Shown here piece by piece: positions 1 through 6,104 of a stretch of DNA of 21,812 bases (position 1 is the stretch's first letter; each line of letters starts with the position of its first letter). Source of the DNA: HGM13006 sp964518645 (GTDB lineage Bacteria; Bacillota; Clostridia; Oscillospirales; Oscillospiraceae); NCBI GenBank assembly GCA_964518645.1, contig CAZFGL010000024.1:1-21812 (forward strand), given 5' to 3'. The notes beneath the pieces are model-generated. The model saw only the letters and a list, made by a program, of their open reading frames with translations, was not told where the DNA came from and did not search any database. The translations under genes and the position numbers were made by a program.

Positions 1-432
1 AAGGTAAACCGTGTGGAGCTGAAGAACATCCTGCCTCCCACGGATATCCAGAACTCCATGGAGAAGCAGATGAAGGCTGAGCGTGAACGTCGTCAGAACA
101 TTCTTCAGGCCGAAGGCACCAAGCAGTCCGCCATCCTTGTGGCACAGGGCGAAAAGGAAGCCGCAGTGCTTCGGGCCGACGCTGAAAAGCAGGCTGCCAT
201 TCTCCGGGCTGAAGGTGAGGCACAGGCAATCCTGGCCGTCCAGAAGGCTCTGGCGGACTCTCTGAAGCTTTTGAATGAAGCCTACCCCAACGATCAGGTC
301 ATCAAACTCAAGGCACTTGAGACCATGCAGAAGGTTGCAGACGGCAAGGCTACCAAGATCATTATTCCCTCGGAGATACAGGGCCTGGCCGGTCTGGCGG
401 AGGGTATCGTGGAAACGGTTAAGAAGGATTAA
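1..432 (+). CDS. SPFH/band-7 (stomatin-prohibitin) family protein, C-terminal part
   Basis: The frame is open from base 1, so the gene begins outside the window; 143 codons are seen before TAA at 430-432. The visible part is the C-terminal end typical of stomatin/QmcA-like proteins: an ILPPTDIQNSMEKQMKAERE stretch, then a long Ala/Glu/Lys-rich helix with repeated EGEKEAAVLRADAEKQA-type units (a predicted coiled coil), then a short hydrophobic-polar tail ending in VETVKKD. Members of this family are membrane-anchored at the N-terminus, form large cage-like oligomers and are linked to FtsH or NfeD-type partners; the anchor and SPFH core are not visible here. A GTG at 13 is in frame but is internal, not a start. 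The identity of the family is secure; the exact subfamily is not. Confidence 0.85.
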   Translation, partial: KVNRVELKNILPPTDIQNSMEKQMKAERERRQNILQAEGTKQSAILVAQGEKEAAVLRADAEKQAAILRAEGEAQAILAVQKALADSLKLLNEAYPNDQVIKLKALETMQKVADGKATKIIIPSEIQGLAGLAEGIVETVKKD

Positions 433-537
433 TGGTCTGGAATCACGATGGATTTGTGAAAACCTGTACCAGAACCAATGGCCAGAACTTAATCGACCCG
501 GAATAAGAATCTTCTGGCGAAGCTTCCTGAACAGACG

Positions 538-569
538 AAGTCCGCTGCCCTTTCGGGCAGCGGACTTTT
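538..569 (+). terminator. Intrinsic terminator after the SPFH gene
   Basis: A perfect 13-bp stem (538-550 with 555-567) with a TTTC loop is followed by a short T run that starts inside the stem. It lies between two convergent genes. On the minus strand its tail is only weakly T-rich, so it serves the + gene best but could also stop transcription of the zinc-ribbon gene. The 155-bp gap around it (433-587) holds no gene that I can support. Confidence 0.75.
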
Positions 570-587
570 GGCGTGTGGAGAAGCTTA

Positions 588-962
588 TCAGGTTTTTTTT
601 ACAAAGGTTTCCCGGCAGGAGGGACATGTGATTTTGATCTTTCCCTTCCCTTTGGGGACACGAACCTGAGTTTTGCAGTTGGGGCAGCGGAAATAGCAAT
701 GGGTCTTTCTGCCCTTGATCCGGGCAAAGAACTGGGTGAATTTCCGATTCTCCTCATAGCGCTGGTTCGTATTCCGGGAGAACACACGGAACAGAGCCAG
801 AAGCATGGGAATGTTGGCAAGGAAGGAGAGAATGCTGAGTCCGGCGATACTGCCGATCAGATTCAGTACCACTGCAAGAATACAAAGAAACCACGCAAGC
901 GTGTCAACGCCGTTGCGACCTGCCATAAAGCCGCGGATGGCGTTACCAAAGCGCTGAAACAT
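588..962 (-). CDS. Small membrane protein with C-terminal zinc ribbon
   Basis: A 124-residue protein. An N-terminal basic stretch (MFQRFGNAIRGFMAGRNG) is followed by two close hydrophobic segments at about residues 20-60, then a basic linker and a C-terminal CPNC...CPSC pair (about residues 93-115) expected to bind one zinc ion. Small proteins of this layout are common and uncharacterised in Clostridia. The ATG is supported by AGAGGTGA about 8 bases upstream and by a near-consensus promoter further up. The gene stands alone, divergent from mtaB and convergent with the SPFH gene. The specific function is unknown; the zinc ribbon suggests nucleic-acid or protein contact on the cytoplasmic side, which is inference. 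Confidence 0.8.
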   Translation of the reverse strand: MFQRFGNAIRGFMAGRNGVDTLAWFLCILAVVLNLIGSIAGLSILSFLANIPMLLALFRVFSRNTNQRYEENRKFTQFFARIKGRKTHCYFRCPNCKTQVRVPKGKGKIKITCPSCRETFVKKT

Positions 963-991
963 AAATGGATCACCTCTTATTAATTGACCCT

Positions 992-1020
992 ATTATAACG
1001 GAGGGAAACCGGCTTCGCAA
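992..1020 (-). promoter_or_regulatory. Promoter of the zinc-ribbon membrane protein gene
   Basis: Read on the minus strand: -35 TTGCGA (1015-1020), 17-base spacer, -10 TATAAT (992-997). It is about 30 bases upstream of the start codon. The match to the housekeeping sigma consensus is strong. Confidence 0.75.
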
Positions 1021-1092
1021 TGGGGGCGGGGGATTGTTTAAAGATTGTTTACGAATTCAAATGTTATGCATGGGCAGCCGATAAAAAAAGTG

Positions 1093-1120
1093 TGTACATT
1101 TTTCGTTTCTCCGTTATAAT
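1093..1120 (+). promoter_or_regulatory. Promoter of mtaB
   Basis: A perfect -10 TATAAT lies at 1115-1120 with a weak -35 TGTACA at 1093-1098 (16-base spacer, four of six matches). It is 32 bases upstream of the mtaB start. The -10 call is firm and the -35 call is weak. Confidence 0.6.
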
Positions 1121-1152
1121 AGGAGTGAAAATGAACACAAAGGTGATTTAAT

Positions 1153-2445
1153 ATGAAATTTGCCATTTATACACTGGGCTGCAAAGTGAATCAGTATGAG
1201 TCTCAGGCACTGGAAAAGGAACTGGTGGCACGGGGCTATGAGGAGGGGCGTTTTGACGAGCCCTGCGATCTTTATATTGTCAACACCTGTACCGTGACTG
1301 CGGTCAGTGATAAAAAGTCCAGAAATCTTCTGCGTCGGGCAAGAAAGCTGAATCCGGAGGCCGTGATCGGTGTCTGTGGGTGCTATGCGCAGGTGAGCCC
1401 TGAAGAGGTGGCAGCGCTGGATGTGGACGTGGTAGGTGGCACCGGTGACCGGGGGACGTTTATCCAGCGGATGGAGGATTTTCGTCAGGAACGGATCCAG
1501 TCTGTGCAGGTGGACAATGCCCTGCGCCGCCGGGAATTTGAAGTGTTGGAGCCGGGCGGACTTGGTGCCCGTACCCGGGCCATGCTGAAGGTGGAGGATG
1601 GCTGCGTCAACTTCTGTACTTACTGCATTATCCCTTACGCACGGGGGCCGATCCGCTCACTGCCGCTGGATACTGCGGTGGAACAGGCACAGCAGCTCCG
1701 GGCGCAGGGGTATCGGGAAGTGGTGCTGGCAGGTATTGAGATTTCCTCCTGGGGGCTTGATCTGAAAAATGGGCAGAAACCTCAGGATCTGATCCTGGCA
1801 ATCTGCCGGGGTGTACCGGAGATGCGAGTGCGTCTGGGATCTCTGGAGCCGAGAACCATCGACCGGGAATTCTGTGAGCTGCTGAAAAATGAAAAGAATC
1901 TCTGTCCCCAGTTCCATCTGTCATTGCAGAGCGGTTGTGACGCGACTTTGCAGCGGATGCGCCGGAAGTATAACACCGCCCGGTATCTGGAGAGCTGTGC
2001 GCTGCTCCGGGAATATTTCCCCGACTGCTCCATTACCACAGATCTGATCGTGGGATTCCCGCAGGAGACAGAGGAGGAATTCTCTCAAACGCTGGACTTC
2101 CTGAGAAAGGCAGATTTTGCTGCCATGCATATTTTCCCCTATTCCCGCCGGGAGGGGACGCCTGCGGCCAGTATGTCCGGCCAGATCCTGCAAAAGGAGA
2201 AGGAACACCGTGCTGCTCGTGCAGCGGAGGTGGAACTGGAACTCCGGAAGAGGTACGAAGGGAAATTTGTAGGCCGGCAGGTTCAGGTGCTCTTTGAACA
2301 GCAGGATGAAAAGGGATTCTGGACGGGCCACACCCCCAACTATATTCTGGTGGAAGCGCCGGGGACAGATCTCCACAACCGGATCCTGACCGTAGAGATC
2401 ACCGGTCAGACGGAAAAGGGACTGGAAGGCCGGGGTGTGGAGTAA
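1153..2445 (+). CDS. mtaB: tRNA (N6-threonylcarbamoyladenosine-37 C2) methylthiotransferase MtaB
   Basis: A 430-residue radical-SAM methylthiotransferase. It converts t6A37 to ms2t6A37 in ANN-decoding tRNAs, using two 4Fe-4S clusters and SAM. The N-terminal UPF0004 domain starts KFAIYTLGCKVNQYES and carries the cluster cysteines C10, C46 (NTCTVT) and one of C75/C77. The radical-SAM motif CxxxCxxC is at C151, C155 and C158 in CVNFCTYCIIPYARG. The C-terminal region is consistent with a TRAM-type RNA-binding domain. The LGCKVNQYES start and the length (B. subtilis YqeV type, about 430-450) favour MtaB over MiaB or RimO. The start has AAGGTGA 7-8 bases upstream. The gene looks intact. Confidence 0.93.
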   Translation: MKFAIYTLGCKVNQYESQALEKELVARGYEEGRFDEPCDLYIVNTCTVTAVSDKKSRNLLRRARKLNPEAVIGVCGCYAQVSPEEVAALDVDVVGGTGDRGTFIQRMEDFRQERIQSVQVDNALRRREFEVLEPGGLGARTRAMLKVEDGCVNFCTYCIIPYARGPIRSLPLDTAVEQAQQLRAQGYREVVLAGIEISSWGLDLKNGQKPQDLILAICRGVPEMRVRLGSLEPRTIDREFCELLKNEKNLCPQFHLSLQSGCDATLQRMRRKYNTARYLESCALLREYFPDCSITTDLIVGFPQETEEEFSQTLDFLRKADFAAMHIFPYSRREGTPAASMSGQILQKEKEHRAARAAEVELELRKRYEGKFVGRQVQVLFEQQDEKGFWTGHTPNYILVEAPGTDLHNRILTVEITGQTEKGLEGRGVE

Positions 2446-2503
2446 GGAATCGGCTGATTTGTGCATCATTCATAGATTATTCACGCATTACATTGTACTT
2501 TTG

Positions 2504-2512
2504 TGCTATAAT
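2504..2512 (+). promoter_or_regulatory. Extended -10 promoter of the CBS-domain gene
   Basis: TGCTATAAT is an extended -10 (TGnTATAAT) with no good -35 at 16-18 bases. Transcription should begin near 2518, which is downstream of the in-frame ATG at 2493 and so supports translation from 2538. Confidence 0.5.
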
Positions 2513-2537
2513 GTCCTTGAAGGAGGGCCTTGCCCAT

Positions 2538-2963
2538 ATGAATGTGTTATTTTTTCTGACCCATAAGTCCAATTGTACATATATCTATGACGATTTTTCC
2601 ATTCGTCAGGCGCTGGAACGTATGGAACAGAGCCGGTATGCCACTATCCCGATTTTAAAGCGCAGCGGTGAGTATGTGGGGACGATCTCCGAGGGGGATC
2701 TGCTCTGGGCCATTAAAAACAGCTATATGATGAACATGAAGGAAGCCGAGGGGCGCCCGGTAATGGAGGTAAAGCGCCGGAAGGATTATCTTCCGGTGAC
2801 GGTTACAACCACCCCGCGGGAGCTTCTGGCCATGGCTCTGGAGCAGAACTTTGTCCCCATGGTGGACGACCGCAACACCTTTATCGGTCTGGTGACCCGT
2901 CAGAAAATCATGCAGTACTGCCTTGAAAGCTATCTATCAAGGCTGGATGCGGAAATATCCTGA
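2538..2963 (+). CDS. Two-CBS-domain protein, possible nucleotide sensor
   Basis: A 141-residue soluble protein made of little more than a CBS pair. CBS1 covers about residues 5-60 (YATIPILKRSGEYVGTISEG) and CBS2 about 75-130 (NFVPMVDDRNTFIGLVTRQK). Stand-alone CBS pairs bind adenine nucleotides; the size and layout resemble the c-di-AMP-binding DarB/CbpB (YkuL) proteins of Firmicutes, but I cannot confirm the ligand residues. I chose ATG 2538 rather than the upstream ATG 2493 because GGAGGG sits 10 bases before it and the putative promoter lies between the two. The stop is 8 bases before the next start, so the membrane protein gene is likely translationally coupled. Confidence 0.8.
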   Translation: MNVLFFLTHKSNCTYIYDDFSIRQALERMEQSRYATIPILKRSGEYVGTISEGDLLWAIKNSYMMNMKEAEGRPVMEVKRRKDYLPVTVTTTPRELLAMALEQNFVPMVDDRNTFIGLVTRQKIMQYCLESYLSRLDAEIS

Positions 2964-2971
2964 GGGTGGCC

Positions 2972-3475
2972 ATGAACGGAAAACGGGTTGCCGCCTGCGG
3001 CATGATGGCGGCGGTTTGTGTGGTGATACTCCTGCTGGGGGCAGTGCTGGAACTGGGGATTTACGCCGCTCCCATGTTCGCGGGGCTGTGTCTGGTGCCC
3101 ATGGGAGAGAAGTGGGGCAGAAAGTATCAGTGTATGCTTTGGGTGTCGGTGAGCATTCTGGGGTTCCTGCTGGTGCCGAACGGAGAAGAAAACCTGATGT
3201 TTGCGGGACTGTTTGGCTGGTACCCCATTTTACAGCCAACCCTGCAAAAGCTGCCCGGGGTTCTGCGGATCCCGGCGAAGCTGCTGATTTTTAATGGGGC
3301 AGTGGTAGCTGTGGAGGCAGTGACCATATTTGTTCTGGGACTGGGGGAGACCATGAGTCTCTGGCTGGTTCTGGGACTGCTGGCCATGGGGAATGTATCC
3401 TTCTGGCTGTATGATTTTGTGATTCCCAGAACGGATGTGCTGCTTCGGCGGCTGAAAATCGTAATACAAAAATAA
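2972..3475 (+). CDS. Small polytopic membrane protein of unknown function
   Basis: A 167-residue hydrophobic protein with about four predicted membrane segments: near residues 6-25, 28-45, 55-70 plus a reentrant stretch, and two strongly hydrophobic segments at about 105-145. It ends in a basic tail. The compact shape resembles ECF-transporter S components or other small integral membrane proteins, but I see no diagnostic motif and give no function. ATG 2972 is preferred over GTG 2966 because GAGGGTGG lies just upstream. The gene follows the CBS gene closely and is followed by a strong terminator, so the two form a small operon; the CBS protein could regulate it, which is inference. Confidence 0.7.
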   Translation: MNGKRVAACGMMAAVCVVILLLGAVLELGIYAAPMFAGLCLVPMGEKWGRKYQCMLWVSVSILGFLLVPNGEENLMFAGLFGWYPILQPTLQKLPGVLRIPAKLLIFNGAVVAVEAVTIFVLGLGETMSLWLVLGLLAMGNVSFWLYDFVIPRTDVLLRRLKIVIQK

Positions 3476-3479
3476 TGCA

Positions 3480-3511
3480 AAGGGGTGCAGATCTGTCGAT
3501 CTGCACCCCTT
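3480..3511. terminator. Bidirectional intrinsic terminator
   Basis: A 13-14 bp perfect stem (3480-3493 with 3498-3511) with a four-base loop sits between convergent genes ending at 3475 and 3530. The minus-strand tail is T-rich (TTTGCATTATTTTTG). The plus-strand tail is short, so termination is probably better for the minus strand. Confidence 0.8.
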
Positions 3512-3529
3512 ACAGGTTTTATGGGATTG

Positions 3530-3919
3530 TCAGTGGTTGCCACAGCCGTGGGAGCCACAGGAGCCACCCTCGTGATGGTGCTCACCGTGGTGGTTGCACT
3601 GTACATCCGGGTTGTAGGCCAGGTTCCCGGCCAGAAGTGCCTCTACCGCTGCATCCGCATCGCCGGACACGCCACCGAAGAGCTGGATTCCTGCGTTTCT
3701 CAGGGCTGCCTGTGCGCCGCCACCGATACCGCCGCAGATGAGCACCTGTGCGCCCAGCGTACCTAGTACGCCAGCCAGAGCGCCGTGCCCCTGACCGCCG
3801 GTGCCGACCACCTGAGAGGAAAGAATTTTCCCGTCCTGAACATCATAGACCTTGAATTCGCTGGTGTGGCCGAAATGCTGGAAGATCTGGCCGTTTTCAT
3901 ATGTGACTGCGATTCTCAT
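3530..3919 (-). CDS. NifX/NifB-type dinitrogenase cofactor-binding domain protein with His-rich tail
   Basis: A 129-residue protein of the NifX/NafY (MTH1175-like) family: MRIAVTYENGQIFQHFGHTSEFKVYDV at the start, GGQGHGALAGVLGTLGAQVLICGGIGGGAQ in the middle and a helix AALRNAGIQLFGGVSGDADAAVEALLAG. The family fold binds Fe-S or Fe-Mo cofactor precursors in diazotrophs, but many non-fixing anaerobes carry stand-alone copies of unknown role. The last 22 residues hold eight histidines and three cysteines, which suggests metal binding or storage. AAAGGAGA lies 9 bases before the ATG. It lies 23 bases after the acetyltransferase-like gene, so the two are probably co-transcribed. No nif genes are in view. 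Confidence 0.88.
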   Translation of the reverse strand: MRIAVTYENGQIFQHFGHTSEFKVYDVQDGKILSSQVVGTGGQGHGALAGVLGTLGAQVLICGGIGGGAQAALRNAGIQLFGGVSGDADAAVEALLAGNLAYNPDVQCNHHGEHHHEGGSCGSHGCGNH

Positions 3920-3942
3920 GTATATAATCTCCTTTCGGTTAT

Positions 3943-4479
3943 TTACTGAATATGGGTGATATTCCTGGCGATGGCCTCACCCAGATTTTTGCGGTAAAAA
4001 TCATAATACTCCTCAAAGGTCATGTCGCAGCCACTGGTGAGCAGCTCCATCTCCACACCGAAGAGGATAATATTGACGCCCACAGCACGCATGCCGTTCC
4101 GGAGGTAGAATTTCTTCCGGCGGACACGGTCCTGATAATTGTCGGCGGTCTCGTCTGCGATTTCAATTTCGCCAAATACGTCCTGATCCGGATACTGTGT
4201 CAGAATCATGGACAGGATCTGACTGCCGTAGCCTTTGCTGCGGCTCTTTTTTGTGACTGCAAAGTAGTCCAGCAGGACTTTGCCCTTTCCATCCTTGACA
4301 GTGGTGGCCAGTGCCACAAATTCGCCGCCGTCGGTGAAATACCATACATCAGTCCGTCCTTTTTTCTGCATGGAGCGGATCATACTGATGGGCTTACGCT
4401 CAGACCGGGGGAAGGCAGAGCGGTAAAGAGAACAAACGTTGAGCCATTGACCCAGAGTGTGGGTCTGCTGAATTTCCAT
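3943..4479 (-). CDS. GNAT-family N-acetyltransferase-like protein
   Basis: A 178-residue protein with a GNAT core: beta strands at residues 42-75 (VWYFTDGGEFVALATT, VLLDYFAV), the acetyl-CoA pyrophosphate loop SRSKGYGSQIL at about residues 79-89, and a later segment RKKFYLRNGMRAVGV typical of motif B. The C-terminal 30 residues are acidic then basic. Proteins of this type acetylate small molecules or protein amines; the substrate cannot be read from the sequence. AAAGGA sits about 9 bases before the ATG. A dyad of GTATAC repeats lies at about 4498-4518, upstream of the start, with no clear -35. It is the first gene of a two-gene unit with the NifX-like gene. Confidence 0.8.
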   Translation of the reverse strand: MEIQQTHTLGQWLNVCSLYRSAFPRSERKPISMIRSMQKKGRTDVWYFTDGGEFVALATTVKDGKGKVLLDYFAVTKKSRSKGYGSQILSMILTQYPDQDVFGEIEIADETADNYQDRVRRKKFYLRNGMRAVGVNIILFGVEMELLTSGCDMTFEEYYDFYRKNLGEAIARNITHIQ

Positions 4480-4592
4480 GATATGCGTCCTTTCTTCGTA
4501 TACTGTCTTTTAGTATACCACGAAGTGAACCTATTTGCCAGAGCAATCATAGAAATATCAGGATAATTCCGGTTTGCCCGGATTTTTCCTGA

Positions 4593-4629
4593 TAAAAAAG
4601 CCGGGCAGGAAGAATGACTCCTGTCCGGC
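4593..4629 (-). terminator. Intrinsic terminator of the dehydratase-like gene
   Basis: An 11-bp stem (4600-4610 with 4619-4629, one G-U pair) is followed on the minus strand by six T residues. It lies just 8 bases after the stop codon of the gene ending at 4637. Confidence 0.9.
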
Positions 4630-4636
4630 GGGGGAT

Positions 4637-5953
4637 TTATGCCTTTGTGGGGAGAACCACAGAGAATTCACACTCCTGGAAGATGTTCCCGTCCATGTCC
4701 TCGCACCAGACGGTGAGCATGACCAGATGGTCGCCGGTGTCCTCTTCGATCCACTTGTCGGTGACATAGCCGTGGACCAGTGCGCAGTCCGGCCCCTGAC
4801 CGTGGGTAGACATGAATCTGCCCTGCTCCTTCAGATAGGGAACCTTCAGCAGCCAGCTCTCCCGGAAATGCCCCTCGGGGAAGTGGTTGAACCGTTTTTC
4901 CTCCGGGTAGTCATTGACCATTCTCCAGCCCATCTTGCGGATCTGTCCATCGTCGCCCATCCAGTTGGTGACCAGACGGCGACAGAAATCACGGCCCACA
5001 AAGTTCAGGAAGTGAGTGCGCTGGGATTCCGGCAGGTAGATGACGCCGTCCTCACGCTTCTGGAACCGGCGTTCCACACGTTTGCCCATGACAAAATCAC
5101 GGACGGTGTCACCGGCGATGGCACCCACGGTGTGATGGGTTCCGGTGTAACGGCGGGCGTCATAGTCGGTGACCGGGGACTCACAGGTCATGGGGGGCTC
5201 GTCACCGATCGCTACGTCCTCCCAGTACAGGGTGTCCTTGCCCCGCACCACTTCATGGCTCCAGATGTCCTTCATCTTGTCCCAGTCTGCATCGGTGTAG
5301 ACGTGGGCGGGACGCTCATACCGGGGAGCGTGCCCCTTCTTCATGGCTTCCTTCATACGCCATTCCACCAGCTCCTGACGGCTCATCTGGTGGCCGTCTG
5401 CAAATTTGGAGAGGAAGCAGGGCCAGTGCATCACGGCCTGGCAGACCAGCTCATCCCGCTGGTTGTACATGTTGGTGGTGATACAGGTGACGAAGAAACG
5501 GGTGGTGGAGCCGTCCACGGTCAGATCGGTATAGCTCTGGCCGACGATCTCGGAATGGAAGGAGTCGCCGGAGAAACTGGGCTTATAATAATACAGCTCA
5601 AAGTCATAGCCGTCGCCCACATAGCAGTCCTCATCGGGGGGCGGGCACTCAAAGCCCAGCTCACCGGGGAGGGGACTCATTCCCATGGGCTCACGCATGC
5701 CGGGGAGTACCGGAACGTCCCCCCAGCGGGTATTTTTTGCATAGTTATAATCGAAATAGAGGGGGTTATAGGGATCCCAGCCCTTGGCGTAGTAGTACAT
5801 CTCGTAACCGGATACCACGTCGAAATCCTTGGGCTGTGCTTTGGGCGGCATAGGGGGCATGGGGGATTTATACTGAAGGCTGACCCATGCGTCCAGAGCT
5901 GCCTGCTCCTCAGGGGTATATACACCCCGCTGGAATTTTACAAGTTCACTCAT
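4637..5953 (-). CDS. MaoC/hot-dog-fold acyl dehydratase-like protein
   Basis: A 438-residue soluble protein with two apparent hot-dog halves. The N-terminal half carries NPLYFDYNYAKNTRWGDVPV (about residues 65-84), close to the substrate-pocket motif of FAS1-type dehydratase/MaoC N-terminal domains. The C-terminal half starts YWEDVAIGDEPP and contains TGTHHTVGAIAGDTVRDFV. Such proteins hydrate or dehydrate enoyl/hydroxyacyl thioesters. No pathway partner is adjacent, so the substrate is unknown. The start is ATG 5953, with GAGGAG 7 bases upstream; a TTG six bases earlier has no usable spacing. The gene has its own promoter and terminator and so is a single-gene unit. The fold call is moderate; the reaction is inference. 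Confidence 0.65.
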   Translation of the reverse strand: MSELVKFQRGVYTPEEQAALDAWVSLQYKSPMPPMPPKAQPKDFDVVSGYEMYYYAKGWDPYNPLYFDYNYAKNTRWGDVPVLPGMREPMGMSPLPGELGFECPPPDEDCYVGDGYDFELYYYKPSFSGDSFHSEIVGQSYTDLTVDGSTTRFFVTCITTNMYNQRDELVCQAVMHWPCFLSKFADGHQMSRQELVEWRMKEAMKKGHAPRYERPAHVYTDADWDKMKDIWSHEVVRGKDTLYWEDVAIGDEPPMTCESPVTDYDARRYTGTHHTVGAIAGDTVRDFVMGKRVERRFQKREDGVIYLPESQRTHFLNFVGRDFCRRLVTNWMGDDGQIRKMGWRMVNDYPEEKRFNHFPEGHFRESWLLKVPYLKEQGRFMSTHGQGPDCALVHGYVTDKWIEEDTGDHLVMLTVWCEDMDGNIFQECEFSVVLPTKA

Positions 5954-5994
5954 AAACAAGCTCCTCTCAGGTAATATCAGTTCGATATAAAACC

Positions 5995-6023
5995 ATTATA
6001 GAAGGGAAATTCGGCGGTGACAA
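5995..6023 (-). promoter_or_regulatory. Promoter of the dehydratase-like gene
   Basis: On the minus strand: -35 TTGTCA (6018-6023), 17-base spacer, -10 TATAAT (5995-6000). The -35 overlaps a short dyad, GACA-AC-TGTC at 6019-6028, which could be an operator. Confidence 0.75.
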
Positions 6024-6054
6024 CTGTCGATCTGTCCACCCTGTGACCATATGG

Positions 6055-6098
6055 GATAAAAACGTTGCCGCCTCCACCCGATGGGGCAGAGGCGGCAA
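6055..6098 (-). terminator. Intrinsic terminator of the VTC-DUF4956-Cthe_2159 operon
   Basis: A 10-bp perfect stem (6065-6074 with 6089-6098) is followed on the minus strand by CGTTTTTATC. It lies just after the stop of the gene ending at 6105. Confidence 0.8.
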
Positions 6099-6104
6099 AA
6101 ATCA

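Larger units (their letters stand above)
989..1123. repeat. 15-bp exact inverted repeat covering both -10 boxes
   Basis: The 15-mer CCTATTATAACGGAG at 989-1003 is the exact reverse complement of CTCCGTTATAATAGG at 1109-1123. Each copy contains the -10 box of one of two divergent promoters. Allowing a 2-base gap, the similarity extends inward by a further GTTT on each side. The arms are 105 bp apart. Confidence 0.8.

Noticed and set aside
433..587. Small plus-strand open frame (275-631) over the SPFH end and intergenic space
   Set aside because: It has no start signal, overlaps a conserved gene, and runs across the terminator.
2493..2537. Longer CBS protein from ATG 2493
   Set aside because: The putative promoter -10 lies after this ATG, and the better ribosome binding site is before 2538.
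5951..5959. TTG start two codons before the dehydratase-like ATG
   Set aside because: The ribosome binding site would be only about one base away.
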